Below are positions 18,285 to 27,273 of a DNA stretch of 64,000 nucleotides, one piece after another. Source of the stretch: Akkermansia muciniphila (GTDB lineage Bacteria; Verrucomicrobiota; Verrucomicrobiia; Verrucomicrobiales; Akkermansiaceae); NCBI RefSeq assembly GCF_002884975.1, contig NZ_PJKB01000001.1:372001-436000 (forward strand), in the 5' to 3' direction. A program made the translations under genes and the position numbers. The notes under the pieces were generated by a model. The model was not told the origin of the DNA and did no database searches. It worked only from the letters and a program-made list of their open reading frames with translations. The first letter of the stretch is position 1. Every line of letters starts with the position of its first letter.

Positions 18285-18325
18285 GTTGAGAGAGTTTTTC
18301 AACGGGGTCGGAAATAAATATTGAA

Positions 18326-19564
18326 TTAGTGGATAAGGTTCCGGAAGGAGCTCATTAAAATGATGCGTTTCAAGATGGATTTCAGCTTTGTTTTCACTTT
18401 TGTGAAAAGAGTGGGCTTGAAATAGGAGTCCATGAGCCTGACTGCGGCCCGGTCAGACCGGCATTTAACCAATCGCCGGAAAAAAGAATCCCGACCGGGA
18501 TTTTTTCTGGGGTCAAAACGCAGGCCTTCGTTATGAGTTGCGGCCTGTTCATATTCCGCGGACCGTAAAATGGAAAAGGCATCACGTACCAAGTCCAGCA
18601 ATGCATGAGCTTTCGGCGATTTGCAGATTATGATGGAAAGGCCTTCCTGCATGGACAAGTCCGGAAAATAATTTTCCACCCCCCAGAAGTCTCCCAAGGT
18701 GATGTCACTGCCGCTTGCCATGTTTTTGGCGGGGCATCGTTCACATGATGGGCGGGAAAAGAGTCCTTCCAGAAAACCGAGTCCGTAGGAAGTCTGGTAA
18801 ATGGAATCCTGGAATGCAGGTTTGCCGGAATGGCCTGATTCCACCAGAAAGGAATCACATCTCCAGCCGCGCTGTGGATCAAAGGTCCTTTTTCTCATGA
18901 AAACGCCTGTTGCCCCGGAAATCTTGTTTCTGGACATCAGGTCGCGGAAAAAGGCCTGCCAGACTTTGGGGGAAGGCACGCTGTGGCAGGCAACATCTAC
19001 GGTGATCAGCCGATCGGAATGCTTCCGGATGACCTTTCTTAAACCCGAAATCTGGCATGGAGTTCCGGAAAATAAGACCTTACGGCCTTGTTTCAGAAAG
19101 TCCTGGACCAGGAGAAACGCATTTCCCATGGAGGATTGAATATACTTGCTGCCCTGAAGGAGGTGCAAATCTTTCATGTCTGTGATGAAATCATGGCGCA
19201 CGGCCATGAAATCCTCATCCCACCTGGCGCCGAAGACAACGCCGCCTTCCTTCAGCACCTGTTCAGCCAGAACAGGGAAGATACCTCCCGAGGCGCTGTT
19301 GCTTTTGAGCCGTTCATCCCTGCACCGCGCCGCATAGGCCTTGATGGAGGAGTCCCCTCCATCCGGCACGGTAGATGGCGGGACGGGAGGGGAGATCATC
19401 GGGCAGGCGCGTTCGCACAAATGGCAGTCCACGCAGAGATTCAAATCCGTTGAGGGGTACAGGAAACCTTCTTCATCTGCATGCATGGAAATGCATTTCC
19501 GGGGGCAGATGGTCACGCAGGCATGGCAGCCGCAGCAGTCCTGTTTGCTTTCCAGAGTGATCAT
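18326..19564 (-). CDS. Ferredoxin-fused coenzyme F420 hydrogenase/dehydrogenase beta-subunit-type protein
   Basis: 412 aa. The N-terminus carries two 4Fe-4S motifs (CCGCHACVTICP about 11-22, CVDCHLCERACP about 45-56). FrhB N- and C-terminal-type domains follow, with FSGTPCQISGLR, VDVACHSVPSPKVW and CPAKNMASGSDITLGDFWG. Such proteins recur in polysaccharide clusters next to pyruvyl transferases and flippases, as here, where their redox role is not established. It starts 15 nt after the flippase stop. F420 itself need not be used; a flavin or ferredoxin-dependent sugar modification is an inference. Confidence 0.85.
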   Translation of the reverse strand: MITLESKQDCCGCHACVTICPRKCISMHADEEGFLYPSTDLNLCVDCHLCERACPMISPPVPPSTVPDGGDSSIKAYAARCRDERLKSNSASGGIFPVLAEQVLKEGGVVFGARWDEDFMAVRHDFITDMKDLHLLQGSKYIQSSMGNAFLLVQDFLKQGRKVLFSGTPCQISGLRKVIRKHSDRLITVDVACHSVPSPKVWQAFFRDLMSRNKISGATGVFMRKRTFDPQRGWRCDSFLVESGHSGKPAFQDSIYQTSYGLGFLEGLFSRPSCERCPAKNMASGSDITLGDFWGVENYFPDLSMQEGLSIIICKSPKAHALLDLVRDAFSILRSAEYEQAATHNEGLRFDPRKNPGRDSFFRRLVKCRSDRAAVRLMDSYFKPTLFTKVKTKLKSILKRIILMSSFRNLIH

Positions 19565-19579
19565 GTTCGTGGATGAAGA

Positions 19580-21103
19580 TTAACAATGAAGATATTTTCT
19601 TGCCTGCTGGAGGACAATACGGCGTTCCGTGGAGGTCAGGCCCAGGAAGTAAATGCCCGCCATGGAAATGCAGCAGGACAGGAGAAGTATGATGATGTTG
19701 CCGTAGGGAATATCAGGGAAGAGGAAGAGAAGAACGGAATTCAAGGCGCAGATCAGAAGGACGACGGAAAGCGTTTTAAGAAAAACGGAGCGGACGAAGA
19801 ACGTGATGGAGAGGGAGAACATTTTCTTTAACAGGAAAAGCCGAAGGCCGGACGCCGCGAGCGTCAGCAGGATGGATACCACCAGGAAGCTTGTGGGGCC
19901 GTATCCCCATTTGAAGGCCAGATAGCTCAAGGGAATATTGAGCAGGAGGATGGTGCCTACGCTGACCTGGTAAAACGCAATTTTACCCGTAGCCAGCATC
20001 ACGGTGATCAAATAGGAGGAGTAGCTTTCCATCAGGACGTTCGTCAGGAAAAGGATAATGAAGATATTGGTGTACGTGGGGATTTCCTTGAGCCAGAGGG
20101 ACAGGATGAAATCAATGTTGAAGCACAGCGGGATGATGAACACGGCCAGCAGGAAGAAACTGTAGCGCGTTCCGTTGAAGACGAGTTTCCACATATGCCC
20201 ATAGTCGCCGGAGGCATAGCTCTTGATGATTTGGGGCTGCACGGCGCTGGAAAAGCTCCCCATCAGGGCCGTCACCCCCATGGATACCTGGGAAGCCACA
20301 GCCTGGGCGGCATTGATGAGAACCCCGAAGAAGAGGTTGATGACGACGTTGATGCCGGACCCTTTCAGCAACCATGCCACGGAACCGAACAGGTTCCAGG
20401 AGTAAAACGCTCCCATTTCTTTAAGGAAGGGCTTGTCCAGAATAAGGCGGTAGCGGCAGCTCGGGTAATGCCTCTTGCAGTAAAAGATGTAAAAGCCGCT
20501 TGAAGCCAGGGTGAACAGGAAACAGTACCCGGCAAAGTAAATCAGCCGGTCCATGGGGACGTAGTACAGCAGGATCACGCAGACGACCTTGACCACGGTC
20601 AGCGTGATGTCCACGGACGCCATAATGCGGAAATTCTCATGGGCCGCCAGCGTGGCGGAGTAAGCTACGTTGAGCACGCTGACCAGGAAGGTCATCAGGG
20701 AGAGCTGGTAAACCCAGTTGACGGCCGTCATGCGGTCCGCGGGAAAAACCATGTGGTAATTGACCGCCCAAAGCCCCACCGTTTCCCCCAGAATGAAAAT
20801 GACAAGGGCAAAGAGGAACAGGATGCTCAGGGAGGAGGAAAAAACCTTGTTCAGCTTCTCGTGGTTGTTCTTTCCCAGCTCATAGGTGATGAACCGGCTG
20901 ATGGCCGTATTCAGGCTTCCGTTGAACAGGCCGAAAAGGGCCACCAGGCTGCCCACCACGTTGTAAATCCCATAATCCGCTATGCCCAGGGCGTCAAGCG
21001 TAAGGCGCGAGGTGTACAGCCCGATGAGCAGATTGATCAGCGAGCGGGAATAGAGCAGCATGGTATTGCGCGCAATGCGCCTGTTGCTGTTTTCTTCAGT
21101 CAT
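19580..21103 (-). CDS. Polysaccharide flippase (Wzx/MATE-like)
   Basis: About 507 aa with 12-14 membrane helices, starting with RRIARNTMLLYSRSLINLLIGLYTSR, the usual first helix of Wzx-type proteins. It should move lipid-linked repeat units across the inner membrane for polymerisation. The ATG at 21103 overlaps the upstream stop by 8 nt, and an upstream in-frame ATG at 21136 would overlap further. Positively charged loops and a soluble tail without extra domains match the family. Being the only flippase in the locus, it is likely essential to it. Confidence 0.9.
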   Translation of the reverse strand: MTEENSNRRIARNTMLLYSRSLINLLIGLYTSRLTLDALGIADYGIYNVVGSLVALFGLFNGSLNTAISRFITYELGKNNHEKLNKVFSSSLSILFLFALVIFILGETVGLWAVNYHMVFPADRMTAVNWVYQLSLMTFLVSVLNVAYSATLAAHENFRIMASVDITLTVVKVVCVILLYYVPMDRLIYFAGYCFLFTLASSGFYIFYCKRHYPSCRYRLILDKPFLKEMGAFYSWNLFGSVAWLLKGSGINVVINLFFGVLINAAQAVASQVSMGVTALMGSFSSAVQPQIIKSYASGDYGHMWKLVFNGTRYSFFLLAVFIIPLCFNIDFILSLWLKEIPTYTNIFIILFLTNVLMESYSSYLITVMLATGKIAFYQVSVGTILLLNIPLSYLAFKWGYGPTSFLVVSILLTLAASGLRLFLLKKMFSLSITFFVRSVFLKTLSVVLLICALNSVLLFLFPDIPYGNIIILLLSCCISMAGIYFLGLTSTERRIVLQQARKYLHC

Positions 21104-22256
21104 GGCGGGGACAGGGGGTGCATTGTTGAATGGCATTCCCCAGGAAGTCCATGGAATGGCGGCGCAGGGCTTCCAGGTTCCGTTCCGTGGCTTCCCAGTT
21201 GACGGGGCGCTCCAGTTGCGCGTTCATGGAGCCCTGTTCCGGGCAGTATATCCTGTCCTCCAGGCCCAAGGCTTCCAGAAGGGAAAGGACGCGGGCGTTC
21301 TGGGTGGCCGTGTGTCCGTTCTGGAGGATGGTCAGGAAAGGCTTTTGCATGATGATGGCAAATACCGTCCCGTGGAATGAATTGGTGATGACGCAGGAGG
21401 CTTCCTGAAAAGCCTGCAAAAATTGGTAGGGGTCCGGGGTGATGGCGTATTTTTCCGGAATGCAGTGTTCCGCCCCCTGGAGGGGAACCACATGAAGAGG
21501 GGCGTGCATCCTCCTGCTCACGGCTTTTACCTGTTTCCACGGCAATTGGGAAAGGCTGCTTATGTTGAGAAAGTACCCCAGCACATAAGGGGCGGCCAGG
21601 TAGGGGGGGCGGCCTTCCAGCAGCCTTGTATACTCGCGGCGGTCCGGCAGGAGGGTGGGGTCCAGTACCACGTCCACCTTTTCCGCTCCGGCTTTCCGGC
21701 AGATATCCACTCCGTTTTTTTCACGCACGGAAATGGCGGCAAATCCGGGGAATTCCCTCCGCGCATGTGCGAACCATTCCGGAGTCTGTTTTCCCCACGC
21801 GGCGCTGGCGGCGTACGCAATGCGCTTGCCGGGAGGGGCGAAGTCCAGGAGTTTTTCCGGTTCGCAGGAAGTCCATATCTGGTCGCTTCCCGCCAGGTAC
21901 AGGTCAAAGCCCAATTTTTCCGCGTGAAGCTCTCCCGGACGGAAGACCGGGGGCAGGCTGTGGATTTCCTTCTCCAGAAAGGCGTCGAACGGCGGGGGAG
22001 GAAGGGGTGTTTTTCTCCGGGGGGCGAGAGAACGCGCGCAGCGAGCCAGGAAGCGGAGGGGATGGTGAAGATAGTAGGCCAGCTTTTGCCGGGAGGTGGG
22101 GGGAGCGGGGACGGGGGGCAAAGCCGGAAGTTGCTTGATCAGCGCGGATTGAATGGACATGCCGCCCAGCACGCGCTGCATGGCGTACAATTGCAGCAGG
22201 GAGCCGTAATTGCTGGTGATGAATGAGTAATGAATGGTGATGATGCCTATCTTCAT
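21096..22256 (-). CDS. Polysaccharide pyruvyl transferase family protein
   Basis: 386 aa. The N-terminus (GIITIHYSFITSNYGSLLQLYAMQRVL) has the family glycine/asparagine signature. Motifs YLAGSDQIW near residue 130 and the C-terminal SFHGTVFAIIMQKPF are typical of the GT-B-like PS_pyruv_trans fold. It would ketalise pyruvate from PEP onto a sugar, giving the polymer negative charge. It overlaps its upstream glycosyltransferase by 4 nt (ATGA at 22253-22256) and leads directly into the flippase gene. Confidence 0.88.
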   Translation of the reverse strand: MKIGIITIHYSFITSNYGSLLQLYAMQRVLGGMSIQSALIKQLPALPPVPAPPTSRQKLAYYLHHPLRFLARCARSLAPRRKTPLPPPPFDAFLEKEIHSLPPVFRPGELHAEKLGFDLYLAGSDQIWTSCEPEKLLDFAPPGKRIAYAASAAWGKQTPEWFAHARREFPGFAAISVREKNGVDICRKAGAEKVDVVLDPTLLPDRREYTRLLEGRPPYLAAPYVLGYFLNISSLSQLPWKQVKAVSRRMHAPLHVVPLQGAEHCIPEKYAITPDPYQFLQAFQEASCVITNSFHGTVFAIIMQKPFLTILQNGHTATQNARVLSLLEALGLEDRIYCPEQGSMNAQLERPVNWEATERNLEALRRHSMDFLGNAIQQCTPCPRHD

Positions 22257-23287
22257 GGGCGTCCGCTCTGGAAAGGGGTTCTGATTCTATTCAGCAGGGA
22301 AAGGAGCCGCGTTCCGATGCCCGCCTGCATTCTCCAATGCCGGAACATCAGGCGCAGTGACGTCATTTTTTTCCCCTTCCGCAGATAGGTTGAATAAGGA
22401 AAGGCGGTGCTGCCAAGGATGGCCGCGCGGTCTTCCCGCGCAAGCCGCCGGAGCACCTGCCCGTAAAAGTTCTTCCCCGCCAGGGCCCTGCGCAGCGTGC
22501 CCGTGACGCGTTCCCGGCGTTCCTTCCCGGGCAGGCCCCGGGGAACGCACTGGTACAGGTGGTAAATGGCCCTGATGGAGTTGATGAAATCCGCCGTGCT
22601 CATCCTTCCGTTCATGAGATTGTTCATGATGCTGCTTTCATGGCCCGTCCGGTAATGGTACAGGGGGCGCGGAATGATGGAGATGCGGTTGCAGTGGCAG
22701 AGCAGCCGGGTGGAGAATTCCATGTCTTCTGAAACCTTGAGGTCCGGGATGAAATGAATCCCGTTACGTCTGACGGTTTCCGTTTTGAAGAGCTTGGCCC
22801 AAACGGATACGTCCACCAGGGAGGAGCCGGAAAAGGCCTCATTGGTAACCGGGCATTCCGGAAGATTTCCAAGAGGGCGGTGGGGAATTTCCGTATAGGC
22901 GTCTTCCCGGTTTGACTGGTGAATGAAGATGGAGCACACCGCCATGTCGGCGCGGCTTTCCTTCATGGAGGCCAGCAGGCATTCCAGCGCGTCAGGTTCC
23001 ATCCAGTCGTCGGAATCCACGAACGTCAGCCAGGGCGCGGAGGCCAGTTCCATGCCCTGGTTGCGTGCGGCGGATACGCCTTCATTCCGCTTGTGGATGA
23101 TGCGGAACCGCACGTCCCTGGCGCCGTATTCATCCAGAATGGCGCCGCTCCCGTCCGGGGAGCCGTCGTCAATGCAGATGCACTCCCATTCTTCCACCGT
23201 CTGGCTGAGGACGGAATCCAGGCATTGGCGCAGGTGCTCCTCCACCTTGAAGACGGGAATGATGATGCTGACGAGGGGCTGGAGCAT
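22253..23287 (-). CDS. Glycosyltransferase family 2
   Basis: 344 aa GT-A enzyme. VSIIIPVFKVEEHLRQCLDSV starts the fold, INDGSPDGS-type CIDDGSPDGSGAILDEYG binds the nucleotide, and TFVDSDDWMEPD supplies the DxD metal site near residue 92. The C-terminal half has ED-containing SEDMEFSTRLL. It should add one sugar to the lipid-linked unit in the cytoplasm. It shares a 29-nt identical stretch (23139-23167) with the GT2 gene at 25251-26255. A 210-bp gap separates it from the truncated GT2 upstream. Confidence 0.9.
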   Translation of the reverse strand: MLQPLVSIIIPVFKVEEHLRQCLDSVLSQTVEEWECICIDDGSPDGSGAILDEYGARDVRFRIIHKRNEGVSAARNQGMELASAPWLTFVDSDDWMEPDALECLLASMKESRADMAVCSIFIHQSNREDAYTEIPHRPLGNLPECPVTNEAFSGSSLVDVSVWAKLFKTETVRRNGIHFIPDLKVSEDMEFSTRLLCHCNRISIIPRPLYHYRTGHESSIMNNLMNGRMSTADFINSIRAIYHLYQCVPRGLPGKERRERVTGTLRRALAGKNFYGQVLRRLAREDRAAILGSTAFPYSTYLRKGKKMTSLRLMFRHWRMQAGIGTRLLSLLNRIRTPFQSGRP

Positions 23288-23497
23288 AGGGCTGGAAAGG
23301 AATGCGGGCGGGTTTTATCCGTTCCGCACCTGCCGGGCGCAGGAACAGGGGCCGGCGGAGGCGCATAGGCCGGAGGCATTTGCCGCGCCGCCGCTTGAGA
23401 GAGGGTTCGTCATCCGGGTTTCCTTCTTGATGTTATTCATGTGGAAATGTGCTTTTTGCCGGCCAGCCAGTTTTTAAAGGTGCGCCCGTAATTTGAT
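23288..23497. other. 210-bp gap in the polysaccharide operon next to the truncated GT2
   Basis: This is the longest gap inside the operon, between the end of the internally deleted GT2 (23498) and the next GT2 start (23287). No ORF or promoter is evident. It may mark past rearrangement at this point. Confidence 0.4.
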
Positions 23498-24172
23498 TTA
23501 AGAAAAAAGTAAAGTATCAGAGGCTGGTTTGCAAGTGTTGCGTATTTTTTCATGCTCCGGATAGAGGGTTTTTATTCTGTCTGAAATGAATTTATAGTCT
23601 GAATAGGAGAGCGTGAACAGGGCGAGCAGGCTTTTGTTCCGGAGAAAGTAGTTCCTGCTGTACGGGGAACGCCCGTTCAGGCATTTGCTCAAATCCAGGA
23701 CGGGTTGAAGGGCGGTGCGGAAATCCTCCGGAGGTTTCCTCCGGTTGAAGAAGCCGCTTGTAGCTCCGGTTTCCCCGTTGGTGGAATATTGATAAAAAGG
23801 CTTGCTGATGACGGTTGCGGAGGTGCAAATGCAGAAATATTGGGCCGTAAGATAAAGATCTTCCGCAAATTTGAATCTTTCCGGGAATTTTATCTTATTT
23901 TTTACCGGAAATTCTTTTTTATATATCCTGCCCCGGCAGGCCGGAACATTATTGTTTGCCGCAAGTGGAATGCCTGAAGGGAGCTTGTCCCGCAGGGAAT
24001 AGCCGTCCAGAATATCCGCTCTCCCGTCCGTAGAGCCGCCATTAATGCAGATGCACTCCCAATCCTCCAGGGTCTGGCTCCGGATGGAATCCAGGCAGGC
24101 CGCAAGCTGCTTTTCATTCCGGTACACCGGGATGATGATGCTGAACAGGGGGGTGTGTGCGTCCAGGGTCAT
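23498..24172 (-). pseudogene. GT2 glycosyltransferase with its catalytic middle deleted
   Basis: 224 aa. The N-terminal fold (FSIIIPVYRNEKQLAACLDS, ICINGGSTDGRADILDGY) and a C-terminal portion (FAEDLYLTAQYFCICTSATV, FYQYS) are recognisable. The segment between, about 75 residues that in neighbours holds the AARNxGL region and the DxD metal site, is replaced by a short unrelated join near residues 57-80. The reading frame is intact, so it may be expressed, but sugar transfer by the usual mechanism is unlikely. The start at 24172 overlaps the upstream acyltransferase stop (ATGA). I treat it as a decayed gene. Confidence 0.65.
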
Positions 24173-25251
24173 GAAGGGTAAGTCAGGGGGGCGGCCGGTT
24201 CAACGGAAAGGGCAACGGGAGAGTACATCTTCTTTTTGAAGAACAGGAACTTGCTCCAGCCCAGGGCGTCGCATAGTCCGGTGGCTCCCAGGCAGGCCGC
24301 CAGCACCAGCGTCACGGACAGGACGGCAAAGCAGATTCTGCTGGAATCAAAGGCCAGCACCGGGGCCAGCGGCTTGCACAGGAGCGTGAAGGCTGGGGAA
24401 AAGATTACGATGGACAGGGAATTCCTTCCCAGGTAGGTGAACAGCCGCCGGACGGCTTCTCCCGCGAAGTCATGCGTTTTTACCAGAAAACTGAGCGTCA
24501 GCATGCACAGGCACAGCCCCAGCATGCCGTCCCGGGCGGGGAGGGGGAAAAGGAGGCAGAGCGCGGCGGCGGGGACAGCCGCCCACAGGGTGGGGAAGAA
24601 GCATTTCAGGATGGGAAGCCCGGTCGTCCGGAAGAAGGCCCCCAGGAGAAAGTAAGCGACGTGAATCATCTGGAACGCCGGGTTAAGCCAGGAAACCGCC
24701 GCCAGGATAGCGGCGGTTACGGCCAGCCGGGCCGGAGGGGAGAGCCGCGGAATGCGGGAGACGAGATAATAAACGCCCAGGCACACCACCAGGAGATAGA
24801 GGTACCAGTACGTTCCCGCCGGGGCCAGCAGCAGCGTTTTCCAGAAGGCCGTGAACGCGGGTTCCAGGCGGTTGCTGGCGGGAATGGAGGCGGGCAGATG
24901 GGCCAGGGCCAGGTAGTACAGCGATTCAAAGACCAGGTACGGAACCAGAATGCCCAGCCATGTTTTCAGGAACTGGCCCGGGGTCTTGTCCGTATTGGCA
25001 AAGAAGCCGGAAAGGATGATGAAACCGGACATGTGGAAGACGTACACGTACCGCGTGACGTCCAGGTAGTACGTGGAAAACCAGGACAGGTGGAAAAGGA
25101 CCATCAGGGTGATCAGAATGCCCTTGAGGTAGTCCACTTGAGGAATCCGTTGCTTGCCGGGCGCGGCTGCGTGCGGGGGAAGGGCGCTGTCAATGGCGGC
25201 TTGCATGGCTGGAAAAGGGAAGGAGAGTGGAAGGTTGAGAGGGCACGGCAT
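24169..25251 (-). CDS. Acyltransferase 3 family membrane protein (YfiQ/OafA-like)
   Basis: About 360 aa from an ATG at 25251 that overlaps the upstream TAA (TAATG); an internal ATG at 25206 is an alternative. The first helix RIPQVDYLKGILITLMVLFHLSW has the family Asp/Lys and His. Around ten hydrophobic helices follow. It most likely O-acetylates the polysaccharide. It is one of three such enzymes in the region, which suggests several modification sites or acceptor steps. Confidence 0.85.
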   Translation of the reverse strand: MPCPLNLPLSFPFPAMQAAIDSALPPHAAAPGKQRIPQVDYLKGILITLMVLFHLSWFSTYYLDVTRYVYVFHMSGFIILSGFFANTDKTPGQFLKTWLGILVPYLVFESLYYLALAHLPASIPASNRLEPAFTAFWKTLLLAPAGTYWYLYLLVVCLGVYYLVSRIPRLSPPARLAVTAAILAAVSWLNPAFQMIHVAYFLLGAFFRTTGLPILKCFFPTLWAAVPAAALCLLFPLPARDGMLGLCLCMLTLSFLVKTHDFAGEAVRRLFTYLGRNSLSIVIFSPAFTLLCKPLAPVLAFDSSRICFAVLSVTLVLAACLGATGLCDALGWSKFLFFKKKMYSPVALSVEPAAPLTYPS

Positions 25252-26255
25252 TAAAGATGCCTTGTTTTCAGCAGGAGATGGGCCATGCGGTACCTGCGCG
25301 CGGCCAGCAGGCGGCAAACCAGGTGGAAGTACGGGCCGCACAGGCGCAGTTCAGCCTTGCGGGCCGCAAGCCCGCTGGAAAGAAAATCCCTGAAAACCTG
25401 TTTGCGGGAGGCGTAGGGCTGCTGCCGGAGGGCGTGGAAGATCACGTTGGTCTTTTGCAGGATGTAGCTCCTGACTGCGGAAGCGTCTTCCCGCGGGATG
25501 GCAAGGGCGTCCGTCCACGCCAGGAACTTGGCTACCAGAGTGTCTATGTCCTGCACGAGGTTAAAGCGGCTGCGCTTGGCCGCTCCGTTTTCCTCCTCCC
25601 GCGCTTGGTAGTGGTAGAAGGCCCTTTTCACCAGGTTGATGCCCGGAGCGCAGGCGGAGAAGTAGTCCAGGACGAACTGGAAGTCTTCAAACACCACCGC
25701 GGAGGCGTTGAACCGGAGGCCGTTTTTTTTCAGAAGCTCCGTGCGGAACAATTTGTTGCAGGCGGATTCCATGTCCAGGCTGGTGAGCAGGTAGCGCAGG
25801 AAGGCGCCCGTTTCCTCCGCGGGAATGTACTGGTCCCGGCTGGGCAGCGTGGTTTCCGTGCGGATGAGGCGGCTGCCCGTGTGGAAGTCCTTGCTGATTC
25901 CGTAGCAGTGGAGCGCGGCTTCCGGCGTGCGGAGGGCGGCGTCATGAAGGCAGGCCAGCATGTCCGGCTCCACGGAGTCGTCCCCGTCCACGAAGGCGGT
26001 CCAGGTTCCCCGCGCCCGGGAAAGGCCCGCATTGCGGGCGGCGCTCACGCCCCGGTTGTCCTGGTGGATGGCGGTGAAGCGCGCGTCCTTCCGGGCGTAT
26101 TCGTCCAGGATGGCGCCGCTCCCGTCCGGGGAGCCGTCATTGATGCAGATGCATTCCCAGTCCGTCATGGTCTGGTTCCTGACGGAATCCAGGCAGTCCC
26201 GGAGAAAGGGGCCGGAACGGTAAACGGGAATGATGATGGAAAAGAAGGGGTTCAT
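25251..26255 (-). CDS. Glycosyltransferase family 2
   Basis: 334 aa GT-A enzyme with FSIIIPVYRSGPFLRDCLDS, CINDGSPDGSGAILDEYA, and FVDGDDSVEPD (DxD near residue 92). A central FEDFQFVLDYF acidic patch follows. The DNA at 26110-26138 is identical over 29 nt to the GT2 at 22253-23287, evidence of common ancestry or gene conversion. It ends in TAATG coupling to the acyltransferase gene. It lies 24 nt from the upstream GT2. Confidence 0.9.
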   Translation of the reverse strand: MNPFFSIIIPVYRSGPFLRDCLDSVRNQTMTDWECICINDGSPDGSGAILDEYARKDARFTAIHQDNRGVSAARNAGLSRARGTWTAFVDGDDSVEPDMLACLHDAALRTPEAALHCYGISKDFHTGSRLIRTETTLPSRDQYIPAEETGAFLRYLLTSLDMESACNKLFRTELLKKNGLRFNASAVVFEDFQFVLDYFSACAPGINLVKRAFYHYQAREEENGAAKRSRFNLVQDIDTLVAKFLAWTDALAIPREDASAVRSYILQKTNVIFHALRQQPYASRKQVFRDFLSSGLAARKAELRLCGPYFHLVCRLLAARRYRMAHLLLKTRHL

Positions 26256-26279
26256 GGAAAAGCGGGAAGGAATGGGAGG

Positions 26280-27128
26280 TCAGCGCGCCGTCTTGCCGGA
26301 GTCTTTTTTCTGTTTCTCAAATTGCCGGGCGTCCACGAGGGTCCTGTACCACCATCCCTGCATGAAATGCCACAAAAATCCTTCCCGGCCGTCCAGAAAA
26401 CCCAGTTTGAGGAAGTAGCGGTAGCAGAAGTAGGCGAAGGAGCGCCAGAAGAGCGGCTGCCGGGCGTAGCGTTCCTTCATGGCGCGCTTCCTTTCCGCCT
26501 GCCCGTTGATGCCGGAGTCCGCGGCGGCGGCGGAGAGGATGTCTTCCAGGTCCGCCAGCTCCCGGGCGGAGTAGTCCACGTGCTTGTGCGCCCACCAGCC
26601 CAGGCCGTTCAGGTTCTCGTCCACGAAGTCGTGCTCGAACTCCACGGCGCGCCCGCGGCAGAGTTCCATGTGTTCGTCCATATAGCGCTGTTCGCATCTG
26701 GCCGCGCCATACCGGAACAGGCGCAGCAGCTTGACGGGGTAAACGCCGTGCTTCATCCACCGGCCCAGGAAGATGTGCCTGCGCTTGTGGATGACTCCGG
26801 TGACGTCTTCCGGCAGGGAGGGGAGTTTTTCCTTCAGTTCCTCCAGGGCTTCCGGCATGAACCACTCGTCCGCATCCAGGCGCAGAACCCAGGCGGTGGT
26901 GATGGGGCAGTTGTCCAGCGCCCAGTTGAACTGCGGGGCGTAGAGGCCGGGCCATTCGTGCTGGATGACCTGCACCCGGGGGTATTCCCGGCAGATGGCG
27001 GCGGTGTTGTCCGTGGAAAAGCAGTCGATGACGAAAACCTCTTTGGCCGCAGGGAGGATGTTCTCCAGGCAGCGGCGGATGTGAAGTTCCTCATTCTTGG
27101 CAAGGATGATGACGGAGAGGTCGAGCAT
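26280..27128 (-). CDS. Glycosyltransferase family 2 (WaaE/KdtX-like)
   Basis: 282 aa. LDLSVIILAKNEELHIRRCLE opens the fold; VIDCFSTDNTAAICREY and VLRLDADEWFMPE (DxD) are in the right places. The WaaE-like group adds a sugar to a growing oligosaccharide and usually has this short length and a C-terminal amphipathic helix. The ATG at 27128 lies just downstream of a 145-bp AT-rich spacer that separates it from an AT-rich, foreign-looking GT2 gene, so it may be reached by read-through or have its own promoter. Confidence 0.9.
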   Translation of the reverse strand: MLDLSVIILAKNEELHIRRCLENILPAAKEVFVIDCFSTDNTAAICREYPRVQVIQHEWPGLYAPQFNWALDNCPITTAWVLRLDADEWFMPEALEELKEKLPSLPEDVTGVIHKRRHIFLGRWMKHGVYPVKLLRLFRYGAARCEQRYMDEHMELCRGRAVEFEHDFVDENLNGLGWWAHKHVDYSARELADLEDILSAAAADSGINGQAERKRAMKERYARQPLFWRSFAYFCYRYFLKLGFLDGREGFLWHFMQGWWYRTLVDARQFEKQKKDSGKTAR

Positions 27129-27273
27129 ATTTTATTTCGAGATTTTATATAGAGTAGCCTTGTCACGCTATTTTTATTCTCTATCAACGGTATTCAGATG
27201 ATAACGATAAAATTCTGATGTTGTTTATCAATGATCTAAAATGGAAGAATCGGAGAGGTCGGTCTCGGCAAGG
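27129..27273. other. AT-rich spacer inside the polysaccharide operon
   Basis: This 145-bp gap begins exactly where the GC-rich coding sequence at 27128 ends. It is continuous in composition with the AT-rich GT2 gene at 27274-28329. No ORF, repeat or clear promoter is seen. It is likely part of the acquired DNA. Confidence 0.45.

Noticed and set aside
25257-27152. 631-codon plus-strand reading frame opposite two GT2 genes
   Set aside because: Low-complexity Val/Ala/Gly/Arg composition typical of antisense frames; the minus-strand genes have clear GT2 motifs.
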